34,454 nucleotides of DNA from Elusimicrobiota bacterium (GCA_016218545.1 JACRDQ010000020.1:1-34454); one strand, 5' to 3'. Shown: positions 1 through 11,130, counted from the stretch's first letter. Numbers and translations: made by a program. The notes: generated from the letters alone by a model not told the origin.

Positions 1-107
1 CGAGGCCTTACAGAGCGAATCGGCGCCTCATCCCCAATCTATCTATTGCGGTTCAGCAGACCGCGCATAAGCGAATGGGTTATTTACGACGGGAAGCGCC
101 GAAAAGG

Positions 108-160
108 GTTGACCTTGTCCCCTTTCATAAGGGAACTTTTTCGGGGTCAACTCGTATAGA
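108..160 (+). promoter_or_regulatory. Probable promoter/operator region of the XRE regulator
   Basis: The stretch upstream of the small XRE gene has interlaced inverted repeats: GTTGACC (108-114) with GGTCAAC (145-151), and inside them CCCTT (120-124) with AAGGG (129-133) around TCAT. A -10-like TATAGA lies at 155-160. Such dyads upstream of an XRE gene often form an autoregulatory operator. No good -35 at normal spacing was found, so the promoter call is tentative. Bases 1-107 hold no gene that I recognise. Confidence 0.35.
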
Positions 161-179
161 GAGTGTGGACTCCCTTGCG

Positions 180-425
180 ATGGTCCCCCGCATGGCCGCC
201 TTGCTCAAGAAGCTCCGAGAGGGACGCGGGATCTCCCAGCGGCAGCTCGCCGAGCATGCCGGCGTCCATGCCTCGGTCGTCAGCCGAGCCGAGCGAGGCG
301 AAGACGCTAAACTCTCGACCTGGGGCAGGCTCTTCGAAGGCCTGGGATATCTCCTTGCGGAAGAGCGCGACCGCAGGCTCGACAGGCGGGCAGAGGGGCT
401 GTGCGCCGGCAAGCGCCGCTTCTAA
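180..425 (+). CDS. Small XRE-family helix-turn-helix regulator
   Basis: An 81-residue protein that is almost entirely one HTH_3/XRE DNA-binding domain. Residues about 5-60 read as a five-helix fold, with ISQRQLAEHAGV as helices 2-3 and SVVSRAERGE as the recognition helix. This resembles HipB-type antitoxins and orphan phage-repressor-like regulators. No toxin gene (HipA or RelE type) lies next to it: the next gene downstream is convergent PFOR. An in-frame ATG at 75 would add 35 residues of non-domain sequence that overlap the apparent promoter dyad, so ATG 180 or the internal ATG 192 is preferred. No clear Shine-Dalgarno is present. Target unknown; it may only regulate itself. The family call is firm, the function is not. 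Confidence 0.7.
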   Translation: MVPRMAALLKKLREGRGISQRQLAEHAGVHASVVSRAERGEDAKLSTWGRLFEGLGYLLAEERDRRLDRRAEGLCAGKRRF

Positions 426-430
426 AGCTC

Positions 431-461
431 AGGCCCGGGCTCCTTGCGGGAACCCGGGCCT
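431..461. terminator. Hairpin between convergent genes, possible bidirectional terminator
   Basis: A strong GC stem with arms AGGCCCGGG (431-439) and CCCGGGCCT (453-461) sits between the XRE gene (ends 425) and convergent nifJ (ends 497). Neither side has a true U-tract (TCGTCTTG follows on plus, GAGCTTTAG on minus), so it may be only a weak intrinsic terminator or a 3'-end stabiliser. Confidence 0.45.
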
Positions 462-496
462 CGTCTTGAGCCCGGCTCGACGTCAGCCGGATCTCG

Positions 497-3400
497 TCAG
501 GCCGGTTTCTGCCCTTCAGGCGCGCTGATCTTGAGCTGCGAGAGCGCCTGGTAGAGTTGCACGCGCTGGAGGTTCGTCTTCTCGGCGTCGGACACGAGCT
601 TCTTGAAGCGCTCCGCGTCGAGCTTCTCCGGGATGCGGAAGCGCTGCTCGTTCTTCATGTACTCCCACGCCGTGGTCGTGCCGCTCGGCGTCGAGTCGAG
701 CTGCAGCGGCGGCTTGCCCTCGGCGATGAGCCGCGGGTCGAAGCGGTAGAGCGGCCAGACGCCGGAATCCACCGCCTTCTTCTGCTGCTCGAGACCGTTG
801 GCCAGGTCGTACTGCTGCGCGATGCAGTGGCTGTAGGCGATGATGATGGAGCTGCCCGGATACGCCTCGGCCTCCTGGAAGGCCTTGACCGTCTGCGCGT
901 CCTTGGCGCCGAAGGCGACGCGCGCCACGTAGACGTTGCAGTACGCCATGGCCATGAGCCCCAGGTCCTTCTTCATGAGGGCCTTGCCGGCCGCCGCGAA
1001 CTTGGCCGCGGCGCCAAGAGGAGTGGCCTTGGACTGCTGTCCGCCGGTGTTCGAGTAGACCTCGGTGTCCAGGACCAGGAGGTTGACCTTCTTGCCCATG
1101 GCCAGCACGTGGTCGATGCCGCCGTAGCCGATGTCGTAGGCCCAGCCGTCTCCTCCCACGATCCACACGCTCTTCTTCAGGAGGTAGTCGGCCACGCCCT
1201 CGAGGCTCTTGGCCAGGGGCTCGGCGCCCATGCCCGCGAGCTTGGCCTTGAGGGTCTTGACCCGCTCGCGCTGCGCCGCGATGCCGGCCTCGGTGCTCTG
1301 GTCGGCGTTCAGGAGCTCGCCCACCAGGGTGTCGCCCACCTTGGAGGAGAGCTTCTTGAGGAGGTCCTGCGCGCCGCGGGCGTTGCTGTCCACCGCGAGC
1401 CTGATCCCCAGCCCGAACTCCGCGTTGTCCTCGAAGAGCGAGTTGGACCAGGCCGGGCCGCGGCCTTCCGCGTTCGAGCAGTAAGGCACGGTCGGCAGGT
1501 TGCCCCCGTAGATCGAGGAGCAGCCCGTGGCGTTGGCGATGACCGCCCGGTCCCCGAACATCTGGGTCAGGAGCTTGAGGTAGGGCGTCTCGCCGCAGCC
1601 CGCGCAGGCGCCCGAGTACTCGAAGAGCGGGCGGAAGAACTGCGTGCCCTTCACGTCCATCCTCATCTTGGCGCGGTCCGGGTCCGGGATGTCGAGGAAG
1701 AACGCGTAGTTCTGGTGCTCCTCGCACACCAGGGGCAGCTGGGGCTTCATCTCCAGGGCCTTCTTATCGGGGTTGGCCTTGTCCTTGCCCGGGCAGACCT
1801 TGTAGCAGAGCGTGCAGCCCGTGCAGTCCTCAGGGGCGTTCTGCACCGTGAACTTCCAGCCCTTGAAGTCAGGGGCCTTGTAGTCCGCGGACTTGAAGGT
1901 CTTGGGCGCGCCGGCCAGGTGCTTGGGGTCGTAGACCTTGGACCTGATCGTGGCATGCGGGCAGACCAGCGAGCACTTGTTGCACTGGATGCAGAGGCTG
2001 GGCTCCCAGACCGGGACCTGGAGGGTGATGTTGCGCTTCTCCCACTGGGTCGTGGAGACCGGCCAGGTGCCGTCCGGCGTGAAGGCGCTCACGGGCAAGG
2101 TGTCGCCCTTGTTGACCATCATCACGGACGTCACCTTCTTGACGAAGTCCGGGGCCTTGCTGGAGACGACCGGCGGCCGCCGGCGCTGGGACGTGGGCTT
2201 GGACGGGTACTTCACCTCGTGCATGTGGGCCAGGGCGGAGTCCACGGCCTTGTAGTTGGCGTCGATGACCTTCTGGCCGGCCTTGGCGTAGGTCTTCTCG
2301 ATGGCGCCTTTGATGCGCATGATGGCCTCTTCGCGGGGCAGCACGCCCGAGATGGCGAAGAAGCAGGTCTGCATGATGGTGTTGATGCGCCGGCCCATCC
2401 CGGCGGCCTCGGCCACCGCGGCCGCGTCGATGGCGTAGAACCTGAGCTTCTTGGCGATGATCTCCTGCTGCACCTCGTAGGGCAGGGTGTCCCACACCTT
2501 GTCCGCGGCGTAGGGGGCGTTGAGGAGGAAGACGGCGCCGGGCGCGGCGTAGCCGACCACGTCGAGCTTGTCCATGAACGGGAAGAAGTGGCAGGCCACG
2601 AAGCCCGCCTGTTTGATCAGGTAGATCGAGCGGATGGGCTTGGGGCCGAAGCGCAGGTGCGAGATCGTCATGGCGCCGGACTTCTTGGAGTCGTAGACGA
2701 AGTAGCCCTGCGCGTACTGCGGGGTCTCCTCGCCGATGATCTTGATGGAGTTCTTGTTGGCGCCCACGGTGCCGTCGGCTCCCAGACCGAAGAAGACCGA
2801 GCGGCTGACGTCGCTTCCCTCGATGTCGAGGTTCCAGTCGACGTCGAGCGAGGCGTGCGAGACGTCGTCGACGATGCCCACGGTGAAGTGGTTCTTGGCC
2901 GGGGTCTTGGCGAGCTCGTCGTAGACGGCCTTGACCATGGCCGGCGTGAACTCCTTGGAGGAGAGCCCGTAGCGGCCGCCGATGACCCGGGCATCCGGCG
3001 GGTTCAAGCCCATGGTCTTGGCCTCGGAGAGGGCGGTGACCACGTCCATGTAGAGGGGCTCGCCCACGGCGCCGGGCTCCTTGGTGCGGTCGAGCACGCC
3101 GATGTGGCGCACGCTCTTGGGCAGGGCCGCGACGAAGGCCTTGACCGAGAAGGGCCGGTAGAGGTGGACCTTCACGAGGCCGACCTTGCCGCCCTTGGCG
3201 TTCATCCACTCCACGGTCTCCTGCGCGGTCTCCGCGCCCGAGCCCATCATGACGACGACGCGGTCGGCCTCGGGGTGGCCGACGTAGTCGAAGAGGTGGT
3301 AGGAGCGGCCGACCCGGGAGGCGAAGCGGTCCATGGCGGCCTGCACGTGGTCGGGGCAGACCGCGTAGAAGGGGTTCACCGTCTCGCGGGCCTGGAAGAA

Positions 3401-4117
3401 GACGTCCGGGTTCTGGGCCGAGCCGCGCAGGACCGGCTTCTCGGGGTTGAGGGCCCGGCCGCGGTGCTCGCGCACGAGCTTCTCGTCGATCATGAAGCGC
3501 AGGTCGTCGTCCGAGAGGATGCTGATCTTCGAGACCTCGTGGGAGGTGCGGAAGCCGTCGAAGAAATGCACGGTCGGGACCCGGGACTTGAGGGCCGCCG
3601 CGGTGCCGATGGCTGCCATGTCGTGCGCCTCCTGCACGGAATTGGAGGAGAGCATGGCGAAGCCCGTGGTCCGCGCGGCGTTGATGTCCGAGTGGTCGCC
3701 GAAGATGGAGAGCGCGTGGGTCGCCACGGAGCGGGCGGCCACGTGCATGCACAGGGCGGTCAGCTCTCCCGCGATCTTGAACATGTTCGGGATCATGAGC
3801 AGCAGGCCCTGGGAGGAGGTGAAGGTGGTGGTCAGCGCCCCGCCCTGGAGGGAGCCGTGGACCGCGCCGGAGGCGCCTCCCTCGGACTGGAGCTCCACGA
3901 CCTCGGGGACCGTGCCCCAGATGTTCGGGCGCTTCTTGGCGGCCCATTCGTCCGAGAACTCGCCCATGTTGGAGGAAGGGGTGATCGGATAGATCGCGAT
4001 GACTTCGTTGATCCGATAGGCCACCTCGGCCACGGCTTCGTTGCCGTCGATGGTCAGGGACTTGTTCTGGGGCTTGGTGTCGTCGGTCATGGATTTCTCG
4101 GCAAGGGTCTTGGTCAT
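497..4117 (-). CDS. nifJ: Pyruvate:ferredoxin (flavodoxin) oxidoreductase
   Basis: A 1206-residue single-chain PFOR, full length for the family (about 1170-1200). It decarboxylates pyruvate with CoA to acetyl-CoA and CO2 and reduces ferredoxin or flavodoxin in the cytoplasm. The N-terminal TPP-binding domain has YPITPSSNMGE. The ferredoxin-like domain has two 4Fe-4S motifs, CIQCNKCSLVCP and CTGCTLCYKVCP. The C-terminal TPP/proximal-cluster domain has CAGCGETPY, ATGCSSIYGGN and GGDGWAYDIGYGG, then EVYSNTGGQQSKATP. The gene stands alone and diverges from the sigma factor operon. ATG 4117 is chosen because a -10 box ends 6 bp upstream; an in-frame ATG at 4090 is the alternative. PFOR is typical of anaerobic or reductive metabolism, which contrasts with the oxygen-respiring genes around it. 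Confidence 0.97.
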   Translation of the reverse strand: MTKTLAEKSMTDDTKPQNKSLTIDGNEAVAEVAYRINEVIAIYPITPSSNMGEFSDEWAAKKRPNIWGTVPEVVELQSEGGASGAVHGSLQGGALTTTFTSSQGLLLMIPNMFKIAGELTALCMHVAARSVATHALSIFGDHSDINAARTTGFAMLSSNSVQEAHDMAAIGTAAALKSRVPTVHFFDGFRTSHEVSKISILSDDDLRFMIDEKLVREHRGRALNPEKPVLRGSAQNPDVFFQARETVNPFYAVCPDHVQAAMDRFASRVGRSYHLFDYVGHPEADRVVVMMGSGAETAQETVEWMNAKGGKVGLVKVHLYRPFSVKAFVAALPKSVRHIGVLDRTKEPGAVGEPLYMDVVTALSEAKTMGLNPPDARVIGGRYGLSSKEFTPAMVKAVYDELAKTPAKNHFTVGIVDDVSHASLDVDWNLDIEGSDVSRSVFFGLGADGTVGANKNSIKIIGEETPQYAQGYFVYDSKKSGAMTISHLRFGPKPIRSIYLIKQAGFVACHFFPFMDKLDVVGYAAPGAVFLLNAPYAADKVWDTLPYEVQQEIIAKKLRFYAIDAAAVAEAAGMGRRINTIMQTCFFAISGVLPREEAIMRIKGAIEKTYAKAGQKVIDANYKAVDSALAHMHEVKYPSKPTSQRRRPPVVSSKAPDFVKKVTSVMMVNKGDTLPVSAFTPDGTWPVSTTQWEKRNITLQVPVWEPSLCIQCNKCSLVCPHATIRSKVYDPKHLAGAPKTFKSADYKAPDFKGWKFTVQNAPEDCTGCTLCYKVCPGKDKANPDKKALEMKPQLPLVCEEHQNYAFFLDIPDPDRAKMRMDVKGTQFFRPLFEYSGACAGCGETPYLKLLTQMFGDRAVIANATGCSSIYGGNLPTVPYCSNAEGRGPAWSNSLFEDNAEFGLGIRLAVDSNARGAQDLLKKLSSKVGDTLVGELLNADQSTEAGIAAQRERVKTLKAKLAGMGAEPLAKSLEGVADYLLKKSVWIVGGDGWAYDIGYGGIDHVLAMGKKVNLLVLDTEVYSNTGGQQSKATPLGAAAKFAAAGKALMKKDLGLMAMAYCNVYVARVAFGAKDAQTVKAFQEAEAYPGSSIIIAYSHCIAQQYDLANGLEQQKKAVDSGVWPLYRFDPRLIAEGKPPLQLDSTPSGTTTAWEYMKNEQRFRIPEKLDAERFKKLVSDAEKTNLQRVQLYQALSQLKISAPEGQKPA

Positions 4118-4129
4118 GTTTTGATTCTA
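4117..4129 (-). promoter_or_regulatory. nifJ promoter, predicted leaderless
   Basis: On the minus strand an extended -10, TTGG-TAGAAT (TAGAAT at 4129-4124), is followed by exactly 6 bp and then the ATG at 4117. The standard +1 therefore falls on the A of the start codon. There is no -35 hexamer at the usual distance (ATGGGC at 4152-4147), as expected for an activator-dependent promoter. Confidence 0.6.
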
Positions 4130-4147
4130 CCAATTTATCCGGGATGG

Positions 4148-4169
4148 CCCATTGACCTGCGTCAATGGG
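4148..4169. promoter_or_regulatory. FNR/CRP-family-type operator palindrome
   Basis: A perfect inverted repeat CCCATTGAC-N4-GTCAATGGG; its core TTGAC-N4-GTCAA is of the FNR/DNR/HcpR type. The centre lies between 4158 and 4159. That is exactly -41.5 from the predicted nifJ start at 4117, the class II activator position. It is about -53.5 from the predicted start of the divergent sigma operon. No FNR/CRP regulator is encoded in the window. Confidence 0.6.
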
Positions 4170-4172
4170 GCT

Positions 4173-4212
4173 TTGACGTCCGTGCGGCATCATTATTGCT
4201 ACAATACGGCCA
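4173..4212 (+). promoter_or_regulatory. Promoter of the sigma/alternative complex III operon
   Basis: An extended -10, TGC-TACAAT (TACAAT at 4200-4205), lies 9 bp before ATG 4215, giving a predicted start near 4212 and an almost leaderless mRNA. A TTGACG at 4173-4178 is 21 bp upstream of the -10, too far for a classical -35, so recognition probably depends on the extended -10 or on an activator. Confidence 0.5.
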
Positions 4213-4214
4213 AG

Positions 4215-4817
4215 ATGTCAGTCCCTGCAGGAGAAGCGGCCCTCATCGCGGCGAGCAAGAGAGGCGACTCCAAGGCTTTCGACCAGCTCATCCGCCGCTA
4301 CGAGGACAAGATCTTCAGGCTCGCGCACAGCGTGTGCGCGGGCATGCCGTCCGAGGCCGAGGACGTCTACCAGGAGACCTTCATCAAGGCCTTCGAGAAG
4401 CTCAAGACCTTCAAGGGGCGCTCGAACCTCGGGACCTGGCTCTACCGCATCGCCTCCAACCTCTGCTGGCAGCGCTTCCGGGGCAGGAAGCGCATGCCCA
4501 TGGTCCCCATCCTCGACCTTCCCCCGGACGACGACAACGGCAACCTCCCCGCGGTCCAGATCAAGGACTGGACCCCCACGCCCGAGGAGGCGGCCCGCAA
4601 GAAGGAGCTCCGCGAGACCGTGGCCCGCGCCATGGCCGACCTGCCCGTGGACTACCGCCTGGTCCTGACCCTGCGGGACATCCAGGAGCTCTCCAACGAG
4701 GAGGCGGCCAAGATCCTCAAGCTGAGCGTGCCTGCGGTCAAGTCCCGCCTGCACCGCGGCCGCATGTTCCTGCGCGACAAACTCAACTCCTATTTCGCAG
4801 AGGAGCTTCGCAAATGA
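4215..4817 (+). CDS. ECF-subfamily RNA polymerase sigma factor
   Basis: A 200-residue sigma-70 family protein of the extracytoplasmic-function group. Region 2 (about residues 20-90) shows FDQLIRRYEDKIFRLAHSVC, the D-V-Y-Q-E-T-F-I-K-A-F helix and GTWLYRIASNLCWQRFR. Region 4 (about 135-185) shows LPVDYRLVLTLRDIQELS and the HTH LSVPAVKSRLHRGRMFLRDKL. Start 4215 is chosen because the -10 box TACAAT lies directly upstream; the in-frame ATG 4152 would sit inside the FNR-type palindrome. Its stop overlaps the next ATG by 4 bp (ATGA), so it is co-translated with the small Cys-rich protein. The run continues straight into the alternative complex III genes, which suggests that the factor regulates, or is induced together with, this respiratory complex. 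Its signal is unknown. Confidence 0.92.
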   Translation: MSVPAGEAALIAASKRGDSKAFDQLIRRYEDKIFRLAHSVCAGMPSEAEDVYQETFIKAFEKLKTFKGRSNLGTWLYRIASNLCWQRFRGRKRMPMVPILDLPPDDDNGNLPAVQIKDWTPTPEEAARKKELRETVARAMADLPVDYRLVLTLRDIQELSNEEAAKILKLSVPAVKSRLHRGRMFLRDKLNSYFAEELRK

Positions 4818-5074
4818 AGGGCAAGTGCTGTGAGAAGCTCAAGCGCCATCTCATGACCGGAGTCGACCATAAGCGGCCTTTCTCCTGCCCCAAATGGAGG
4901 AAGCCCCCGAAAGAGTTCTGCGCCTGCTGCAAGGACCTCATCCGCACCTTCGGCAAGACCATCAAGACCGTGCGCCTGCAGGGGAAGGCCGAAGTCCCCT
5001 CCTCGGTCCGCCTCGAACTGCGCAAAAGACTGGCCGCTTGCGCGGCAGGCCGCTCCAAACGCACGAAGACCTGA
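4814..5074 (+). CDS. Small Cys-rich protein, putative soluble zinc-type anti-sigma factor
   Basis: An 86-residue basic protein with no membrane segment, overlapping the sigma gene by ATGA. Cysteines occur as KCC near residues 4-6, FSC near residue 24, and FCACC near residues 35-39. A helical tail follows, ending VPSSVRLELRKRLAA. The C-x2-C plus 'VP..V...LR.RL' arrangement is that of zf-HC2/RsrA-type anti-sigma factors. The usual His four residues before the first Cys is missing (Pro here), so metal binding could use other cysteines. Position directly after an ECF sigma gene is the strongest argument. It could be a redox- or metal-sensing anti-sigma factor. The gene lies in the same frame as a long antisense open frame over nifJ and is easy to misannotate as part of that. 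Confidence 0.6.
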   Translation: MKGKCCEKLKRHLMTGVDHKRPFSCPKWRKPPKEFCACCKDLIRTFGKTIKTVRLQGKAEVPSSVRLELRKRLAACAAGRSKRTKT

Positions 5075-5086
5075 CCGCAGACCACG

Positions 5087-5704
5087 ATGGCGCTGTCCGC
5101 CAGGGCTTTGGACCTCGACGCCGCAGCCTCCTTCCTTTGGGACCTCCTGCGCCAGAGGCCCGTGCAGGCGGTGCTCGCCTCGTGCGCCGGCCTCATCGGC
5201 CTGACCGTGCTGACCGCGGGCTGGCTGACCCAGACCGACCGCCTCTCCCGGGGCTACGCTCCGGTCCAGCCCATCCCCTTTTCCCACCGCGACCACGCAG
5301 GAGCCATGGCCATGTCCTGCCTCTACTGCCACTCGGGAGCGGCCCGCTCCCGCGCCGCGGGCATCCCGGGCGAGGCCGTGTGCATGGGCTGCCACAGCGT
5401 GACCAAAACGGAAAGCCCTTCCATCAAGACCCTGAAGGAAGCCTTCGACTCCGCCACGCCCATCCCCTGGAAGGCGGTGCATTCCCTGCCGGGGCACGTC
5501 TTCTTCGACCACAGGCCCCACGTGAACGCAGGCGTCGCTTGCCAGACCTGCCACGGCCCGGTCCAGGAGATGACCGTGGTGAGCCAGCGCATGTCCATGC
5601 GCATGAGCCACTGCCTCGGCTGTCACCGCGACCCGAAGTCCGCTCTTCCCCAAGGTTCCGCCATCGCCAAGGCCCCGGAGAATTGCAATGCCTGCCATCG
5701 CTGA
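5087..5704 (+). CDS. actA: Alternative complex III pentaheme cytochrome c subunit ActA
   Basis: A 205-residue protein with one N-terminal membrane anchor (about residues 28-48, VLASCAGLIGLTVLTAGWL) and a periplasmic part with five CxxCH haem c sites: CLYCH, CMGCH, CQTCH, CLGCH and CNACH. The motif PIPFSHRDHAG just before the first haem and the five-haem count match ActA of the quinol-oxidising alternative complex III (ACIII). It starts 12 bp after the putative anti-sigma gene and is followed by the other act genes in canonical order. In ACIII, ActA and ActE carry electrons from the ActB/ActC quinol-oxidising core to cytochrome c or directly to an oxidase. No clear ribosome-binding site precedes the ATG. 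Confidence 0.93.
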   Translation: MALSARALDLDAAASFLWDLLRQRPVQAVLASCAGLIGLTVLTAGWLTQTDRLSRGYAPVQPIPFSHRDHAGAMAMSCLYCHSGAARSRAAGIPGEAVCMGCHSVTKTESPSIKTLKEAFDSATPIPWKAVHSLPGHVFFDHRPHVNAGVACQTCHGPVQEMTVVSQRMSMRMSHCLGCHRDPKSALPQGSAIAKAPENCNACHR

Positions 5705-5732
5705 GCTCCCGACGAGCCGCAGGGGACTCATC

Positions 5733-5851
5733 ATGACGCTTGCGTCCGGCTTGGCGGCCTGGCTGGCGGCCTTGGCGCCCCCGATGCCCGTGTCCGGCAG
5801 GCCCAAAGCCCAGGTGCGAAGTCCCCAAGGCTCGGTCAAGAGAGCCAAGCC

Positions 5852-5855
<4 letters not shown>
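5733..5855 (+). CDS. Unrecognised 40-aa single-span membrane protein between actA and actB
   Basis: The 147-bp actA-actB gap contains a small reading frame. From ATG 5733 it encodes 40 residues: a hydrophobic helix (LASGLAAWLAALAPP) and a basic, soluble C-terminus ending VKRAKP. A good Shine-Dalgarno (AGGGGA at 5721-5726) precedes it by 6 bp, and its TGA overlaps the actB ATG in ATGA, like most junctions in this operon. The frame also opens further upstream at ATG 5688, overlapping the end of actA (55 residues). Known ACIII structures include small single-helix accessory subunits, so an accessory ActG/ActH-like role is possible. I see no sequence proof. It might instead be only a translational coupler. 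Confidence 0.5.
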
Positions 5856-8663
<2,808 letters not shown>

Positions 8664-8674
<11 letters not shown>

Positions 8675-10007
8675 GGTCCTGACGGCTCCCGGCATGACCC
8701 CGGCCGCCCTCGATGAGCGCGTCCTGGCTTTCCCGCAGAGCAGGCCGCCCATCTCCTGGTTCGCCGCCTTCGCCTTCACGGCTTCCCTGGCCGGCATCGG
8801 ACTGCTCTGCATCGCCTACACCCTCTACACCGGCATCGGAGCCTGGGGCAACAACAGGCCCGTGGTCTGGGCCTTCGACATCATCAACTTCGTGTTCTGG
8901 ATCGGCATCGGGCACGCAGGCACCCTCATCTCAGCCATCCTGCTCATGTTCCGCGCGCGCTGGCGCAACTCCATCTCGCGCTTCGCGGAAGCCATGACCA
9001 TCTTCGCGGTCATCTGCGCAGGCCTGTTCCCGCTCCTGCACCTGGGCAGGCCCTGGGTCAATTTCTGGCTCTTCCCCTATCCCAATCAGCGCGGGCTCTG
9101 GCCGAACTTCCGCTCTCCCCTGATGTGGGACGTGTTCGCCGTCTCCACCTATTTCTCGGTCTCGCTGCTGTTCTGGTACCTCGGCCTCATCCCTGACATC
9201 GCTTCCATGCGCGACCGGGCCAAAGGCTGGCGCAAGCTCGCTTACACGGCCTTGAGCCTCGGCTGGACCGGAGCAACCTCCCACTGGCAGCACTACGAGA
9301 AGGCCTACACCCTGCTGGCAGGCCTTGCCACGGGCCTGGTCCTGTCCGTGCACAGCGTGGTGTCCTTCGACTTCGCGGTCTCCCTGGTTCCCGGCTGGCA
9401 CATGACCATCTTCCCGCCCTACTTCGTGGTCGGCGCCATCTTCTCGGGCTTTGCCATGGTCATCCTCGGCCTGCTCGTGGTGCGCTCCACCATGGGCTTG
9501 AGGGACGTCATCACGGACCGCCACCTCGACCTGGCCAACAAGGTCATGCTCGCCACGGCGTGCCTCATGGGCTACTCCTATCTGTTGGAGGGCTTCACTG
9601 CCTGGTACAGCATGAACCCTCACATCCACCACGCCTTCATGAACTACGTCAGCGGCGCCTATGGCTGGGCAGGCTGGATCGCCATCGCAGGCAACGTGCT
9701 CATCCCCCAGCTCCTCTGGTCAGCCAAGGCCCGTCGCAGCCCCCTGATCATGGCCGGAGTGGCTGTCTCAGCCCTGGTCGGCATGTGGTTCGAGCGCTTC
9801 GTCATCATCGTCATCTCCCTGCACCAGGATTTCCTGCCCTCGTCTTGGGGTCTCTATTTCCCCACCATCGTGGACTTCGGCATCCTGTTCGGCTCCTTCG
9901 GCATGTTCTTCAGCATGGTCCTGCTCTTCAGCAGGCTCCTCCCGGTGGTCGCGACCACCGAGCTCAAGGCTGACATGCCCCAGGCTGGGGAGGCTCGGCA
10001 TGGCTGA
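8664..10007 (+). CDS. actC: Alternative complex III quinol-binding membrane subunit ActC (NrfD family)
   Basis: A 447-residue polytopic protein of the NrfD/PsrC family with about ten membrane helices. Visible landmarks are WIGIGHAGTLISAILLMFR in an early helix, the LLHLGRPW motif, a central VHSVVSFDFAVSLVPGWHMTIFPPYFV segment and a late GNVLIPQLLW helix. In ACIII this subunit binds quinol near the periplasmic side and couples to ActB; the first four-helix bundle may carry a proton path. Its start overlaps actB by 11 bp and its end overlaps the next gene by 8 bp, so expression is translationally coupled. Length and motifs are normal for ActC. Confidence 0.94.
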
Positions 10008-11130
10008 GAATCCCCTCGCCGTGCTCGGGCTCTTCAAGACTCCGAAGGCCCTTCTTGAGGCCGTGCCCGAGCTGAGCTCCCGCGGCCTCGGGAGGCTCGA
10101 GGCCTACACCCCTTATCCCATCCACGGCTTGAGCCAAGCCCTGGGACTCAGGCGCACTCCCTTGGCAGGCATGGTCATGGTCATGGGAGCCGCAGGCACG
10201 GCCGCGGCCTTCCTCTTCCAGTGGTGGATGAACGCCTATGACTATCCCTTGGTGACCGGAGGAAAGCCCCTGGCCTCCTGGCAGGCCTTCGTGCCCATCA
10301 TGTTCGAGGTCACCGTGCTCTTCGCCTCGTTCACCGCCTGGCTTGGAGCCGTCATCCTGCTCTGCAGATTGCCCAAGCTCTGGCACCCGGTGCTGGGAAG
10401 CAAGGCCATGCCCGGCATCACCTGCGACCGCTTCGCCCTGTCCATCGAAGCCGAGAACGAGAGCTTCGACTCCGACAAAGCGCGGCAAGCCCTCGTCGAA
10501 GCCGGGGCTTCCGATGTCGAGCTCGTCATCCCCCTGCCTGAGGCAGAGCCCGCGTCCCTCGCCTTCCTGCTCCGACTGGCCTGCGCAGGGACCCTCGCAG
10601 CGGCGTTCGCAGGGCTTGCCATGTACTGGACCATCAAGCTCTTCCCCCTTTTCCCCCCCATGTCGCGCATGCTGAGCCAGCCCAAACTCGACAGCCGACA
10701 GCCCGCGGGATTCTTCGCCGACGCAGGAGGCGCCATCCCTTCAGCCCCCGGCGCGGTGGCCCGCGGAAGACTGCCCTATCCGTTCAAGACGCCTGAGGAA
10801 GCGGCGGTGCTGGCCGATCCCCTGCCGCGGGACATGGAGACCCTGAGGAAAGGCAGGGCCAAGTTCGACGCCGTGTGCAAGGTCTGCCACGGCCCATTGG
10901 CTGACGGCAAACCCACCCTGACCAAGGCCTACGGGGCGACTCCCGCCGACCTTCAGGCTGCCCGCTATCTGACGTTCCCGGATGGGAGCGTGTTCCACAC
11001 CATCACCAAGGGCAAGAACTCCATGCCCTCGTTCTCAGCCGTCCTGACCGAGGACGAGCGCTGGCAAGTGGTGCAGTACCTGCGCGCGCTCCAGAGGGCC
11101 AGGAACGCCAAGGACTCCGACCTGCCATGA
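10000..11130 (+). CDS. actDE: Fused ActD-ActE: DUF3341 membrane subunit with C-terminal monoheme cytochrome c
   Basis: A 376-residue protein joining two ACIII subunits that are usually separate. Residues about 5-175 are the ActD (DUF3341) part: LAVLGLFKTPKALLEAV, an RRTPLAG turn and two membrane helices (about 47-70 and 90-118). Residues about 188-210 form a third helix like the ActE anchor. The remainder is a class I cytochrome c with Cys293-x2-Cys296-His297 (CKVCH) and a likely axial Met in the NSMPSF segment. Separate actD and actE genes are the common layout, so this is a gene fusion. It begins inside actC (8-bp overlap) and ends in an ATGA overlap with actF. The haem would relay electrons out of the complex. 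Confidence 0.9.
   Translation: MAENPLAVLGLFKTPKALLEAVPELSSRGLGRLEAYTPYPIHGLSQALGLRRTPLAGMVMVMGAAGTAAAFLFQWWMNAYDYPLVTGGKPLASWQAFVPIMFEVTVLFASFTAWLGAVILLCRLPKLWHPVLGSKAMPGITCDRFALSIEAENESFDSDKARQALVEAGASDVELVIPLPEAEPASLAFLLRLACAGTLAAAFAGLAMYWTIKLFPLFPPMSRMLSQPKLDSRQPAGFFADAGGAIPSAPGAVARGRLPYPFKTPEEAAVLADPLPRDMETLRKGRAKFDAVCKVCHGPLADGKPTLTKAYGATPADLQAARYLTFPDGSVFHTITKGKNSMPSFSAVLTEDERWQVVQYLRALQRARNAKDSDLP

Noticed and set aside
1..74. Possible 3' end of an upstream gene or tRNA
   Set aside because: No frame with coding character and no cloverleaf or CCA end could be recognised in this short stretch.
557..5074. Very long open frame (about 1500 codons) on the plus strand opposite nifJ
   Set aside because: It is the antisense shadow of a GC-rich gene. 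Its translation is low-complexity (Arg/Gly/Val/His-rich) with no domain. Only its last part (4814-5074) is a real gene with its own start.
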